Positions 1 to 13,100 of a stretch of DNA of 64,000 bases are shown piece by piece; within the stretch, counting starts at the first letter, position 1, and each line of letters starts with the position of its first letter. The notes beneath the pieces were generated by a model. The model did not search any database, was not told the DNA's origin, and worked only from the letters and a program-made list of their open reading frames with translations. Made by a program: the position numbers and the translations under genes. This DNA comes from Cryptomeria japonica (taxonomy: Eukaryota > Streptophyta > Pinopsida > Cupressales > Cupressaceae): contig NC_081414.1 of NCBI RefSeq assembly GCF_030272615.1, positions 817,728,396 through 817,792,395 on the forward strand, in the 5' to 3' direction.

Positions 1-1216
1 TTCAGATAAAACCCTAGGTTGGAGGTGTCTAGGTGTAGTTTAGGGAGAGTGGCTCTCAATGGGTGTTGGGGCCCTAAAGTGCCTAGCTAGGATAACTAAT
101 TGTGAGTTTCCTTAACTAGTGATAACTTAAATAGTGAACTGGGAGGGAAAAGGACATTAATCAAGATAATTGTGACTACCCCATTCATGGCCTTGTGTGC
201 TTGTATAGACAAAGGATGAGATTGGGAAGGCCAATACATTTGGTAAGGCATTTGGAACTGACATGATCATGCAATACCTTGTCTTAATGAAATGATTGTT
301 CAGTTCCGCATGGGTTCGCCATGGGTGTCGGGGTCTAGAGTTACAAGAGGGTCAAACTACCAAGATATCCCATGTGAGGCTATATGATGACACTCTTCCC
401 TAATTACATCTTCAAACCCTATCCTATGTGGTGTTGTAGAAGCCTATGGTGAAACCTTATAATAAGCCATGTTTTCTCATATGTTTCCTTGTGTCTTCTT
501 TAATGTTTGTTTATCAGCCTAGTTTTCTTGTGTTGTGTAGGGCCTCATGTTTATCTCCTAAGCATAGTGGGATGGACCTAAGGGTTCCACATGGTCAAGT
601 GGTTGTTGCCAACCTCCATTGGGGGCTAGTGGACATGTTTGTGTGTTGGATGGGTCCTATGTCATCTTTCTATTTTTCCCCTAGTTCTTTGGGAAAATGA
701 TTCAATGATGTATTAAGAGATGCTGTGTATTTAATTATCATTGTTATTGTATCATTGTAATTGTTTCATTATCATTGTCATTTGGACACTCCCTTAAGGA
801 GATTGATGTAATATAAAGTAGTTTGATGGAATCAAAATAATGTAATTCTACACTAGTCTTAAGTGGTTCAATGTTGTTACTGACCACTCTTGCGTGATTG
901 GATGTATCATTACATCTTTGCAAAGGTTATCATAGGAATACCTAAATTGGTTAATTAAAATGAATCTAATGTTAGAGATGTTACTCATGTAAATGCTATG
1001 CCATGATGATTATTATGGTTTGAGTTATTTATGATGTTTAGAGTGTTTCTTAGGTAGTGATGTTACGGAACATAGATGAGGACTTAGTTAGGAGAGTTAT
1101 TTTCTTTCATGTTGAGTTTGTAATGTTATGTAATTTTATTTTTAAAACAAAAAAATTGTTGTGTTTAATTTTTTAGTTAGCTGTCATCCTCTAGGGTTCT
1201 TTGGTGGGTTGTTACA
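1..1216 (+). mobile_element. Diverged LTR remnant (related to the 12-kb LARD), left end cut by the window
   Basis: Positions 1-1216 read as a decayed relative of the last 1.4 kb of the long LTRs further right. Matching landmarks include a block with gtgataacttaaatag (compare gtgataacctaaatag near 5080), gatgacactcttccct near 385 (compare gatgacacgtgtccct near 5335), and the terminus ggtgggttgttaca at 1203-1216, which parallels ggcggggcattaca at 6395-6408. The terminal TTACA is the expected LTR end. No primer-binding site follows, so this is a solo LTR or the 3' LTR of an older element. The 84-codon open stretch at 446-700 looks fortuitous. Confidence 0.65.
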
Positions 1217-2265
1217 AAAAGTATCCTTCTTCAACTATACTAACTCTTTGAAATGCATTTCAATATAATTCCTTTTGACTCTATCAATCAACCTCTACAT
1301 AAAATAATAATATTTTTTTATAAGGCTATGATCTTGAGTAATTGAGTCATGATATCAACATTAATGCACTATTCATTTCAAGTGAAGGGTAGAAAACCCG
1401 ATTTTCTATTATTGATACATCAAGCTTATGAAAAAGTAAGTATTTAGTTTGCAGATCCAAGTTTGGATTAAGCAATTTTTTAGTCCATAAATAAATAAAC
1501 TATGAGCTATCCTAACTAGTGGTGGAGATATTTATGAGTATAGTTATGATTTAGCCTCCTCTCATTCTTAGGACTATTTATTAAATATAACATGCACAAA
1601 TCATGATTATGTTGAAATATTGATTCATTCTTGTGGTAGAAGATTGCCATTTTCTTCCACTACCCATAGAAATAATTATAGGATTTAATTTGAATGTATA
1701 GAAGATTTGGTTAATAAAATTAATTATCTATGGTTTCCCATTATTCACCGATTTTGTGGTCTCAATTAATTCATTTTTTGCCTTATTTTCTACATTTATT
1801 ACTTTTGTTTATTTGTATTTTGTGCTTTATTGAGGACTTGCTTTAATTTTCTTTTTTATCATTAACTTTGGTACCCTAGAGACAAGCAAGAAAAAGTATG
1901 TGATACTATTGTTATTATTTATAGCTAATTTATTTAGTAATATATCGCATAGAGAATAAAAGAATTCATACATAGGATAGAGAATAATATTTTTATTTAA
2001 ATCGCCAATAATGGCATGTTGTGATGGTTAATTTGTTGTGTTGTTGTTCTTGCCATCAAGGTTCTAGCCCCACCGGTTCATAGCTTCAAATTAAAAGCAT
2101 TTACCCTTATATATATATATATATATATATCAAATTGAATATTTAAAATAATAGCATACAAATGCTTGCTTGAATGATAGAGTATAACCTTTAGCATAGA
2201 TTGCAATTTTTGAATAAGATTATTTTCATTAAAAAAGAGTATTTTTCTCCTTTGATCTCCTAAAT
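1217..2265. other. Intergenic, AT-rich, no gene seen
   Basis: About 1 kb of AT-rich sequence between the LTR remnant and the LARD insertion site. I see no long ORF and no recognisable repeat other than the TA microsatellite near its right end. Confidence 0.6.
2109..2130. repeat. (AT)n microsatellite
   Basis: Eleven uninterrupted AT dinucleotides in AT-rich flanking DNA about 140 bp left of the LARD. Confidence 0.9.
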
Positions 2266-2270
2266 CTAAT

Positions 2271-5200
2271 TGTAGTACCCCTACCGTAATCGATCTCTAA
2301 CCTGGGTTTAATCGTGATTAGTTATCTTGATATTATGATTATAATCAGATGTTGATTTTACGCATAGCTATCGATGTGGTTCTCACACTAGTTGTATGCA
2401 GGTTATTCAGTGTACCTAGTTCGTGATTTTAGTATCGGACTAACGCTTTCAGTAAATTTTATAAATGTATGCATGTATGATCTTTTGTTGCAGGAGATTT
2501 CAGGTACGAAGTCGCATGAGTGCGAGGTTCGTCGTCACCTGGTTTTGCAGGTTTGAGTGTACCCCTTTTAACCCCTAGAGTCGGATCAGGTGGTCGTAAG
2601 ACCTTAGTCGACCTTAGTCGTGCTCTAGTGAGCATCGCCAGTCGTCGTCGATAATCCCTTCTTGTTTGGATTTGCGAGTCGTCTGTTTGGTTGACCTTCT
2701 CGGTTTGCGTGCCTGGTGTGTTTGGCTAATTGATGAATTAGTCCTTAGTAATTTCTTGATTAAATATGCGTTAGTGCATTGATGATTAATGGATTAATTA
2801 ATCTGGTTTCCATTAGGCGATTTTCATTGATATTGATTTGCTCGTTTTTAATTGGGAGTGAATTCGATTAAATGGCTGATTTTGATTATTAAATGCATTA
2901 TTTATATATGCTGATGAAAAAGAAGGATTTGTATTTAATTGCAAGAGGTTTAATTGCTTTCTGTTGGATTCTGGAATTTGAAAGGTTAAATTGAATTGAT
3001 TGTGAAAGAAATCGATTTTTAATTGATTAAGCAAGTTATTTTGTTGATAGTTAAAAAGAAATAATTTTTGTGAATTATTGGAAAATAAGAGTTTTTATTC
3101 CAAAAATGGAATTTTTGGGTCAACTCTTCCATATTACCCAAATTTGGGGAAATTGGAAGGATGGACAATTTTGGAGGAGATTTTGGGGAATCTGACAGGT
3201 GGGCTCTCCCTCAGCCATACCAGGATTGCGAATTGAGGTAGGATTCTGAATTGGTTATTGAAAATCAATTTGATTGTTCATATGAATTTGGCTGGAAAAT
3301 TTGGTTTTGAGTTTTTGGTTTTGAGATGCTAGTTATTCCTCCTTGATTTTGGGCATTTGAAACCCTTGGGATTTTGTAGAGAATGAGAAAACCCTACATG
3401 AGAACATGATATCTATCTTATTTTGTTTAATTCGAATTTAAATTGAATCGAAATTTATACTTTTTCCTTGTGCTGGGCGTTTTGTGCTGGGCGTTTTCGC
3501 CGTGCTTAAACCCGTGCGTTTTGTTTTATAATGTCGAACTGTGTTTATTTTAAGGAAAATGAAATCATGGATTAATCATATCGAACTATGTGTTCAATGG
3601 GTTTTTTTAACGCATTTTGTTTTGAGGCGAGCTGTGCGTTTTGGTTGTAACCGAGCTGGGCGTTTTATATTTTTTGTGTTGTTTCGGACTGTGATTCGGG
3701 GTTTGGGAGAGCGGGGAGCGGAGCTCCACCCGCTCCCCTCCCCTCCCTCGCACGTCCCCCTTGCTCTTCCCCTAACCCCCGCTCCTTTCCCTGTATCTGG
3801 CTGCAGACCATGGCGGCTGCGACCCACGATGGTGGCCGCAGGGCGCCGCGGCACCTGCGAGCACCACCGTGGCGCCGCCCACGTGTTTACCCAGGCGCTG
3901 CGGCTAGGGCACGGCCCGCCCTCGCCTAGGGTTTCTATGCGTTTCTTTTTCAAATCATAGTTTTTAATGTGTTTTTTTTTTATGTATTTTTTTTTATCAT
4001 TAAGAAAAAAGATGCATTTGATTATAACATCATGTTTATGTAAGAGATTCTTAATGCTAAGTTTAGAAGTGCTCTTAATTAGGACTAAGAGGCAATATTT
4101 TGATAAATGTAAAATTGGATACTAATTAATTCTATAATGGAATTTATAAGTTAGTTATTATCCAAATTCATTTTGTGGCGTGTGTATTTTTGTGGTTAAG
4201 TTTTAAAATTGATAATTTCGTCATTGAATCTAATTGGCTATATTTTAGCCCAATCTTGGGTTAATAAGTTTATATCATGTGCGTTTGGGAAATGAGTATC
4301 TATAATTGAATTTCTTTTATATTTTTAATTCCGTAATCCGTATATGTATCTGGAATTGAAAATATGAAACTGAAGAGGTCGGTTTTAGACCAATGTGTTA
4401 ATGATGTTTTTGCTGGAGATTAAATGTCTTATTCAGTCGATTAATGATTGTTTGAATTTTAATAATATGAATTGGTTAAAACTCATTATGGCTTAGTTTG
4501 CCTGTTCGTTGTTTGAATTTTTAACGAGTTAGAAAACCCAGAACGACTTATCCCTGGATAAGGTAGGTGACTGTAAGTTGTTTTAGATCTTGTAGAAAAC
4601 TTGATCGTCGTTTAATGATTAAATCAAATTGAGGAAATATTGTCTTTTCTGATTATTGCATTGCGAGTTTAATTTATGTATTCGCCTTTAATTATGAAAT
4701 GGCATGTTCTGCTTTGTTTAGAAGGACCCTGTCGTATGGATGATTTGGTGTTCCTGTTTTAGTCCTCGATTTCCGAGTTGACTGTTGTACTGTGATGTTG
4801 TCATAATTGGTCATATCCTCTTTATGTGAGTCGAATGATGATTCGTGGTTAACCTTAGTTGTCAGGTCTCTAGTTAGAGTACCGTTAGTAAGTGATTACC
4901 CTTGAGTCGTGTTTGACCAGATGATTGGTTCTCTCTTCTTGAACTCCGTTTGTCTTACCATGTGTATCCCTTGGTTCGAGTTCGTCTGAGTTAGTCTAGT
5001 GTCGTATGGGAAAGTGGCTTTCGATTGGGGGCCGCGCCCAAAGTGGCTGCTGGGTAACTCGTCGAAAGTGAGTCTAATAAGTGATAACCTAAATAGATTA
5101 GAATGAAAACTTTAAATAAGATAATGTGCCTCACACATGGGACGAATGCTATCATAGATTCGGCATGCTGTGAGAAGGCCTGAAATGGCAAACCATCTTC

Positions 5201-6408
5201 CTTGTCTTCATGAGAGGATGTGTGGGTCCACACGAGGCTTGGATGGGCCGGAAGTTCGGATTAGGTTGCCAGGGTTACCAGTGTATGGGTCGGGACCTAT
5301 GAAGACTTGCCATGGTATCCATACCAGGTTGTGTGATGACACGTGTCCCTACGTTCGCTAGTGTGTTGTCGTTTTGTCCTGCTTTGAGTACCTTTGAGAG
5401 TCGTCCTTTTGGTCTCTACCCTTGTGAGTGTCGGTTTCAGGTTAGACCTTGGGTGGTGATGGTTCAGTTTTATGGATGCTCTCATGGACTCTTATGTTAT
5501 TAGCTTTGATTATGTTCAGCTGGATCCTGTTCCTTGTAAGGATCGTTTATGTATTTATTGACCGGTGTGGTCGCTTGTATATTGCTTATGTATCGCCTTG
5601 ATGGCTGGATTGTATAGTGTAACCTCTTGTACTCTTAACCTTATTATTTATCCGAGGGGGTCTTGCAGTTGCGCAAACCCGGAGATGTAGCCCTTTAGGG
5701 GTGAACTCCGAGATCATTACGGTGTTATGTGATGTATTCTCTTGTGTTTCTTTTATTCAGCTTTATCATGTATGATTAATTTATGTAAAATGGTTAAGTG
5801 GATAATGGAATTAACTTTGAAATGCTTATATTCAATTCTATCTTGAATGCCATGTGGATCGAATGCATAATTGGTTGAGATGCGATTTATCGTAATGCAT
5901 GGGTGATATCGTCCTTTTAATGCCATAAGTTAGAATATGAATGAATGTAACTTAGAGTAATGAATTATACTCAGTTGTTGTTAGGAATTTAAATATGCTT
6001 GGAAAGATCTCTTATGCTTTGATGAAATCCTAGTGTATTAGAATGTAGATGTATGGGTTGCAATTTTTAAATGAAAAGCTTGAATGAGAATTAGGAATGG
6101 TTCTTAATGGATGAATCTTTATTGTGATTTATATTTCCATCCTTTGAAAGAAATTATCCTGTTTATGAATTATCTCATTATTAAGATATTCAGCTTTTGG
6201 ATTTATTGTGTGAGTTAAGTGAATTGTGAAATTTAAGTAATCTCGTTGGGAAACTCTTTAGGAGTTAGTTGAAGTCTTCCGCTATGTAATCTGAATCTTT
6301 GTTATCTTGTTGCATCTTATGTGTTGTAACTTTATAAAAAAAAAAAATTTGCACTCTATTCTCGTTATTGTGGCTTATCCCTTCCGGGTTTCCTGGCGGG
6401 GCATTACA
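2271..6408 (+). repeat. 5' LTR of the LARD (4,138 bp)
   Basis: Begins TGTAGTACCCC and ends GGCGGGGCATTACA, with the TSD CTAAT immediately outside. It is exceptionally long for an LTR. It carries an extra 14-bp copy of the unit gctgggcgttttgt near 3474-3500 that the 3' LTR lacks, and lacks an 18-bp duplication present in the 3' LTR. Those two indels explain the 4-bp length difference exactly. Promoter and polyadenylation positions cannot be fixed by eye. Confidence 0.95.
3640..3955. other. GC-rich island inside the 5' LTR
   Basis: A roughly 300-bp block with CG-, GCCGC- and CCGC-rich sequence sits in an otherwise AT-rich LTR and ends in the telo-box-like CTAGGGTTT near 3926-3935. Both strands stay open across it (139 codons on plus, 119 on minus), which GC-rich DNA does by chance. 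I see no protein family in either frame. It may be an LTR promoter or leader segment, or a captured host fragment. Confidence 0.6.
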
Positions 6409-6424
6409 TTTGGTATCAGAGCCC
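6409..6424 (+). other. Primer-binding site of the LARD (initiator Met-tRNA)
   Basis: TTTGGTATCAGAGCCC directly after the 5' LTR end CATTACA. The core TGGTATCAGAGC is complementary to the 3' end of plant initiator Met-tRNA, the primer used by many plant Gypsy and Copia elements. Confidence 0.92.
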
Positions 6425-9400
6425 ATGTTGCAAACATTGGGATCTCTGGTGTCGCGTGTGCCCTCTATTTGTGTGAGGTGTATCGACCTTATGTATATGC
6501 TTGTCCTCCTTTTGCATGTGAGTGATTGAGCAGATCTTGACTGGTGTGTAACGTGTGTGTGTTCACACCTTGTTTTCGCCTTCTTGATGTTGGTGTTTGA
6601 GTGCTTATATGTGCTTTGTTTGTTTATTGATGTTTTGGTCTACGATTACTATTATTTTGATAGAGAGTCGTATGTACCTTCCCTTCTTGAGTGTTGTACT
6701 CTTTAGACTAATCCGTTTGGATTGGTCCGTGCTTGTCTTGAATCTGAAAGTGCGAATTGTGTTTGTTTAAAGACTATGATATAGCTTAATGATGTCCACT
6801 TGAAGGACTTGTATGGAAATTATTGTATGCTTATTTTGTAGAAAATTAAATGATCCTCTCTCTCTTTCTGGAAATTAAAATGATTAAGATATGTGTAATT
6901 ATCTTTGATTCGAATTTTCTTGTTTGCAAGAGAGAAAAGGTTGTGACTTCTTGAACCCTTGTGTGAGCCTTATGTCACTTATGTTTTTAGATTATTAAAT
7001 GGGCTATGGGTTTAAAAATTTATATGGGGTGATGGGAGAAAACTGTATGTGTATGTTTAAAGAATTCTCCATGTGTATGTTGTAGGAGTAGCATGATTAA
7101 ATTCTACCTTAGTAAGGTGCATTAATATGCGAATAGATGAATTATGTGAAACTGCTTGGTTATAGAAGAAGTATTATAAAAGAGCATGTTATTGTAGCTC
7201 CAAGAGAGTATTAATGTGTTCTCTGAAAGATTGATTTATGTGTTTTCCGAAAGATTGTTTTCTGTGTTTCATTTAACCAGTTGATTGAAGATTTAGTTTA
7301 GCAAATGCTCCATTGAACTCGCTTTTGGGTATGTGGAATTACCTTAATGTGCTTAGAAAGTGCGAATGGAAAAGCTTGTTTGATGTGCGTGCATTAATAT
7401 GTGTTATTTGGGGTAATAGCTTCTTGCTTATCTTTGATCGTAATGTGATCTTCTCTAATAGGTTGCAAATTATGACATGTGTCTATATTGTATTATTATT
7501 AAGCGAGTGTTCTTATGAGGTCTTGCATTATCGAAAATATTGTCTCTCTTGATCTATGCTTTGTTTGTAAACTAGAACCTCCTGTTGCAATCGTAAATAT
7601 TGGAAATGTTTTGTTAGGCTGATTGTCATCCTTCAAAACGGTAGCGAAATGGAAACCGTGTAATTAAATGATAGGCTTATAGTGAGAAATTGTATAATGT
7701 AGCGTGATCTTGTTTGATCTTGCGTGTTTTGTAGGAAATAGTTTGGTTATCAAACTCTTTTTCCCTTCTCTTTGCCTAATCATGAGATTTTTAGAAATGG
7801 TATTAAAGAGTGCATTGATTTAAATAGAATGCTTATTAAACATGTGAAATTGTATGTTGCTTTTTGGCTTCATATTGATAGATGAAAGTCTTAAGCTTTA
7901 GAAGTGAATTTGCTTAGCTAGTAATTTAATTATGAATGTTTAGTGAGATTTGAGAAAGCTATAGGAATGATGTTATTTCCTTATATAATGGTGAATTGTT
8001 AATAATTTCAGTACTTGAATCTAGAGTAAACCTGATTCAATTATTTATATAGAAAGCATAATTGGAATCTTCCTTGAATAGATGTTAGCGTACTGAAAAG
8101 TATTCCCCATAAAAGTGACTAAACCAGTACTGGTGTATTTGTATGTATTGTAAGAAACCAGTGCTTATTATATGTGCCCATGGGTTGGTGAAGTAATCAA
8201 CCATGGAGAATATGTTGTTTATGAGTATGGGAAACCATACTGTTTATGTAATGTTGCTTATTTGTTTCCCTACTGAGTACCAAACCTCGGGTTGTGGGTA
8301 ACTCGGTATGTTAAGGGGTAGTATTCGAAGCGACCGTTCCTTGAATAGTATGGATTGGCGTGCGAGTAATGTCGACGCGAAGCGACTTTAGCTTCTCTAC
8401 TTCGAGGAATGATATAGTTGTACTACTAAACTGTATCAAGGTGTACTCAATACTTTCCCTTTGATGAATCTATTTATAGGTTTATGTGTGTCAGCCTATT
8501 CTCTTCCTTATCTGAGCATATAGATGGTAGTTTTTGTGCATATTGTTGGATTCTATTGGAGTATCTGTTGCCTTGTCTTCTTGAGAGGCGTGTTATTATT
8601 CTTACATAAGTTGCCAACTGGCCTGTGTTGGTAGACTTGTGGGTAGACCATAGTCATGTATACCTCTGACTTACGGCGAGTATCCTTCTAGATACGTCGC
8701 TATGCGGGATGTGACCTGCGCGTGCTTTTTCCGCGAGGTGCACTACCATGCGGGATACATCCATTGTGTGTTTTCTCCACTTGGGGTATTGCCATGCCAC
8801 GTGACGACGTGATGCGGGGTGATGTCGAGGTGCATACCGCCATGCCATGTGGATAGTGTGACTATGTCGCACCACATGATGAGCTACTGCAATAGCTAGT
8901 CAGTTGTTCCTTCCTTCCTTGTTGGTGGCTAGATGCTAGTCACACAGTGATGTTACGTGCAGTTGTGATATTCTTTATATTTCTTTGGGGATCAGCAATT
9001 TATTTTTTTTACCTTGACTGTGAAGGTTTAGCCATGATCTTGTGATCTTTTGCACTTTGATTTGGTGTTGAAATTCTGGATTATTTTCTTACCTTACTGT
9101 TGGAATTGATGATTTATTATCTTTATTCATCTGTGCTTTGGTGGCTGAATTGGTTTATCCTTATTGTTTTCGGATGCTGATCTTGTGTCGAAATGTGAAA
9201 TTCCTCTCCAAGGACGTATGATACGGAATTGGTAGAGTGTGTGCGAGGAAGTTGTTATAGGGAACCGTGAGGATGGGGGTATGTGAGGCTGTGATGCAGC
9301 TAGTATCCACTACCTACCTTTGTGTGGTGACTATCTCTTGGAGGCTAACCACCTTGCACAACAAGGGATGTTCACAAAGGTCTTGTATGGAAGGTAGCAC

Positions 9401-10120
9401 CGCTATGGTGTGCCTAGCACCATCGAGCCTTGAGTGAGATATTGGATATTTATGATCATATTGTTGTTTTGAGATCAGGCATAGAGATGCTGATCGTGCA
9501 TGTTATCCTTGACCGAGCATTAGACATGCTCACATGTGGCCTTTTCTGTTATGCATTCCAGTCATGTGGATGGTTATTATTTGTATCATGGAGTAAATTG
9601 TGTTAGCTTGTCGCTATGTTATGGGACATAGTCTTTGGAAAGGTTTTCTTATGCCTGGCAAGTGTAACCATTGAGTTATTTATGTTGCTCTTATTTCATG
9701 AAAGTTAATTTGGTTGTAGAAATTGATATTTTGAGTTAGTTCCATTTGATAAAATTTTATGATAAAGATGGATTGGTAAAGGAAATTGATCTTATGGCAT
9801 GTTTTTCTGTCATTTTTGATCGATGATTATGGTAATTGTTGGTTACCTCCTTGTAATGTTTTAATTTGGTGCAATGAAAGGAAGGAATTTCCTGTTTCTC
9901 TGCTATGATTGTGGATAATTCCTAGAATATTTTATTAAGGAATGTATGGTTTTAGATGTATTTGGCCAATGGATAATGGCGTTTGTAAAGGATTTTGCAA
10001 TAATATTTCATTTATTTATGAAAAGATTTCTATGTGCAATTTGATCTTTGTTGAATGAGTTTCAGGGCTGATGCGTACGACATGTTCTCCATCTAGCCTT
10101 ACGACTTCCAGGAGTAAGTC
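6425..10120 (+). mobile_element. Non-coding internal domain of the LARD
   Basis: About 3.7 kb with only short, unconserved-looking ORFs (the longest about 79 codons). No retroviral motif (zinc knuckle, D-S/T-G, YxDD, HHCC, DDE) is found. Two GC-richer patches stand out. One at 8320-8410 carries the nonamer cgaagcgac twice. One at 8640-8900 repeats atgcggg three times. In LARDs the internal RNA is thought to persist for its structure or packaging function, so these patches are the natural candidates for packaging or dimerisation signals. That is inference only. Confidence 0.7.
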
Positions 10121-10139
10121 GGAACCTAGGGGGGGAGAA
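10121..10139 (+). other. Polypurine tract of the LARD
   Basis: ggaacctaggggggagaa-type purine-rich run ending immediately before the TG of the 3' LTR at 10140. This is the standard plus-strand priming site position. Confidence 0.88.
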
Positions 10140-13100
10140 TGTAGTACCCCTACCGTAATCGATCTCTAACCTGGGTTTAATCGTGATTAGTTATCTTGAT
10201 ATTATGATTATAATCAGATGTTGATTTTACGCATAGCTATCGATGTGGTTCTCACACTAGTTGTATGCAGGTTATTCAGTGTACCTATTTCGTGATTTTA
10301 GTATCGGACTAACACTTTCAGTAAATTTTATAAATGTATGCATGTATGATCTTTTGTTGCAGGAGATTTCAGGTACGAAGTCGCATGAGTGCGAGGTTCG
10401 TCGTCACCTGGTTTTGCAGGTTTGAGTGTACCCCTTTTAACCCCTAGAGTCGGATCAGGTGGTCGTAAGACCTTAGTCGACCTTAGTCATGCTCTAGTGA
10501 GCATCGCCAGTCATCGTCGGTAATCCCTTCTTGTTTGGATTTGCGAGTCGTCTGTTTGGTTGACCTTCTCGATTTGCGTGCCTGGTGTGTTTGGCTAATT
10601 GATGAATTAGTCCTTAGTAATTTCTTGATTAAATATGCGTTAGTGCATTGATGATTAATGGATTAATTAATCTGGTTTCCGTTAGGCGATTTTCATTGAT
10701 ATTGATTTGCTCGTTTTTAATTGGGAGTGAATTCGATTAAATGGCTGATTTTGATTATTAAATGCATTATTTATATATGCTGATGAAAAAGAAGGATTTG
10801 TATTTAATTGCAAGAGGTTTAATTGCTTTCTGTTGGATTCTGGAATTTGAAAGGTTAAATTGAATTGATTGTGAAAGAAATCGATTTTTAATTGATTAAG
10901 CAAGTTATTTTGTTGATAGTTAAAAAGAAATAATTTTTGTGAATTATTGGAAAATAAGAGTTTTTATTCCAAAAATGGAATTTTTGGGTCAACTCTTCCA
11001 TATTACCCAAATTTGGGGAAATTGGAAGGATGGACAATTTTGGAGGAGATTTTGGGGAATCTGATAGGTGGGCTCTCCCTCAGCCATACCAGGATTGCGA
11101 ATTGAGGTAGGATTCTGAATTGGTTATTGAAAATCAATTTGATTGTTCATATGAATTTGGCTGGAAAATTTGGTTTTGAGTTTTTGGTTTTGAGATGCTG
11201 GTTATTCCTCCTTGATTTTGGGCGTTTGAAACCCTTGGGCTTTTGTAGAGAATGAGAAAACCCTACATGAGAACATGATATCTATCTTATTTTGTTTAAT
11301 TCGAATTTAAATTGAATCGAAATTTATACTTTTTCCTTGTGCTGGGCGTTTTCGCCGTGCTTAAACCCGTGCGTTTTGTTTTATAATGTCGAACTGTGTT
11401 TATTTTAAGGAAAATGAAATCATGGATTAATCATATCGAACTGTGTGTTCAATGGGTTTTTTTAACGCATTTTGTTTTGAGGCGAGCTGTGCATTTTGGT
11501 TGTAACCGAGCTGGGCGTTTTATTTTTTTTGTGTTGTTTCGGACTGTGATTCGGGGTTTGGGAGAGCGGGGAGCGGAGCTCCACCCGCTCCCCTCCCCTC
11601 CCTCGCACGTCCCCCTTGCTCTTCCCCTAACCCCCGCTCCTTTCCCTGTATCTGGCTGCAGACCACGGCGGCTGCGACCCACGATGGTGGCCGCAGGGGC
11701 CGCGGTGGCCGCAGGGCGCCGCGGCACCTGCGAGCACCACCGTGGTGTCGCCCACGTGTTTACCCAGGCGCTGCGGCTAGGGCACGGCCCGCCCTCGCCT
11801 AGGGTTTCTATGCGTTTCTTTTTCAAATCATAGTTTTTAATGTGTTTTTTTTTTATGTATTTTTTTTTATCATTAAGAAAAAAGATACATTTGATTATAA
11901 CATCATGTTTATGTAAGAGATTCTTAATGCTAAGTTTAGAAGTGCTCTTAATTAGGACTAAGAGGCAATATTTTGATAAATGTAAAATTGGATACTAATT
12001 AATTCTATAATGGAATTTATAAGTTAGTTATTATCCAAATTCATTTTGTGGCGTGTGTATTTTTGTGGTTAAGTTTTAAAATTGATAATTTCGTCATTGA
12101 ATCTAATTGGCTATATTTTAGCCCAATCTTGGGTTAATAAGTTTATATCATGTGCGTTTGGGAAATGAGTATCTATAATTGAATTTCTTTTATATTTTTA
12201 ATTCCGTAATCCGTATATGTATCTGGAATTGAAAATATGAAACTGAAGAGGTCGGTTTTAGACCAGTGTGTTAATGATGTTTTTGCTGGAGATTAAATGT
12301 CTTATTCAGTCGATTAATGATTGTCTGAATTTTAATAATATGAATTGGTTAAAACTCATTATGGCTTAGTTTGCCTGTTCGTTGTTTGAATTTTTAACGA
12401 GTTAGAAAACCCAGAACGACTTATCCCTGGATAAGGTAGGTGACTGTAAGTTGTTTTAGATCTTGTAGAAAACTTGATCGTCGTTTAATGATTAAATCAA
12501 ATTGAGGAAATATTGTCTTTTCTGATTATTGCATTGCGAGTTTAATTTCTGTATTCGCCTTTAATTATGAAACGGCATGTTCTGCTTTGTTTAGAAGGAC
12601 CCTGTCGTATGGATGATTTGGTGTTCCTGTTTTAGTCCTCGATTTCCGAGTTGACTGTTGTACTGTGATGTTGTCATAATTGGTCATATCCTCTTTATGT
12701 GAGTCGAATGATGATTCGTGGTTAACCTTAGTTGTCAGGTCTCTAGTTAGAGTACCGTTAGTAAGTGATTACCCTTGAGTCGTGTTTGACCAGATGATTG
12801 GTTCTCTCTTCTTGAACTTCGTTCGTCTTACCATGTGTATCCCTTGGTTCGAGTTCGTCTGAGTTAGTCTAGTGTCGTATGGGAAAGTGGCTTTCGATTG
12901 GGGGCCGCGCCCAAAGTGGGTGCTGGGTAACCCGTCGAAAGTGAGTCTAATAAGTGATAACCTAAATAGATTAGAATGAAAACTCTAAATAAGATAATGT
13001 GCCTCACACATGGGACGAATGCTATCATAGATTCGGCATGCTGTGAGAAGGCCTGAAATGGCAAACCATCTTCCTTGTCTTCATGAGAGGATGTGTGGGT

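Noticed and set aside
2813-3034. 73-codon minus-strand ORF identical in both LARD LTRs
   Set aside because: AT-rich, low-complexity Asn/Gln-rich translation. Identity reflects LTR duplication only.
3541-3960. 139-codon plus-strand ORF (and a 119-codon minus-strand ORF) in the LARD LTR, with copies in the 3' LTR
   Set aside because: They lie over a GC-rich island where both strands stay open by chance. The two LTRs are copies of one source, so shared openness is not evidence of selection. No domain is visible.
6409-6424. tRNA gene fragment
   Set aside because: The tRNA-Met-like string is the primer-binding site next to an LTR. The same holds at 24789, 47874 and 56373.
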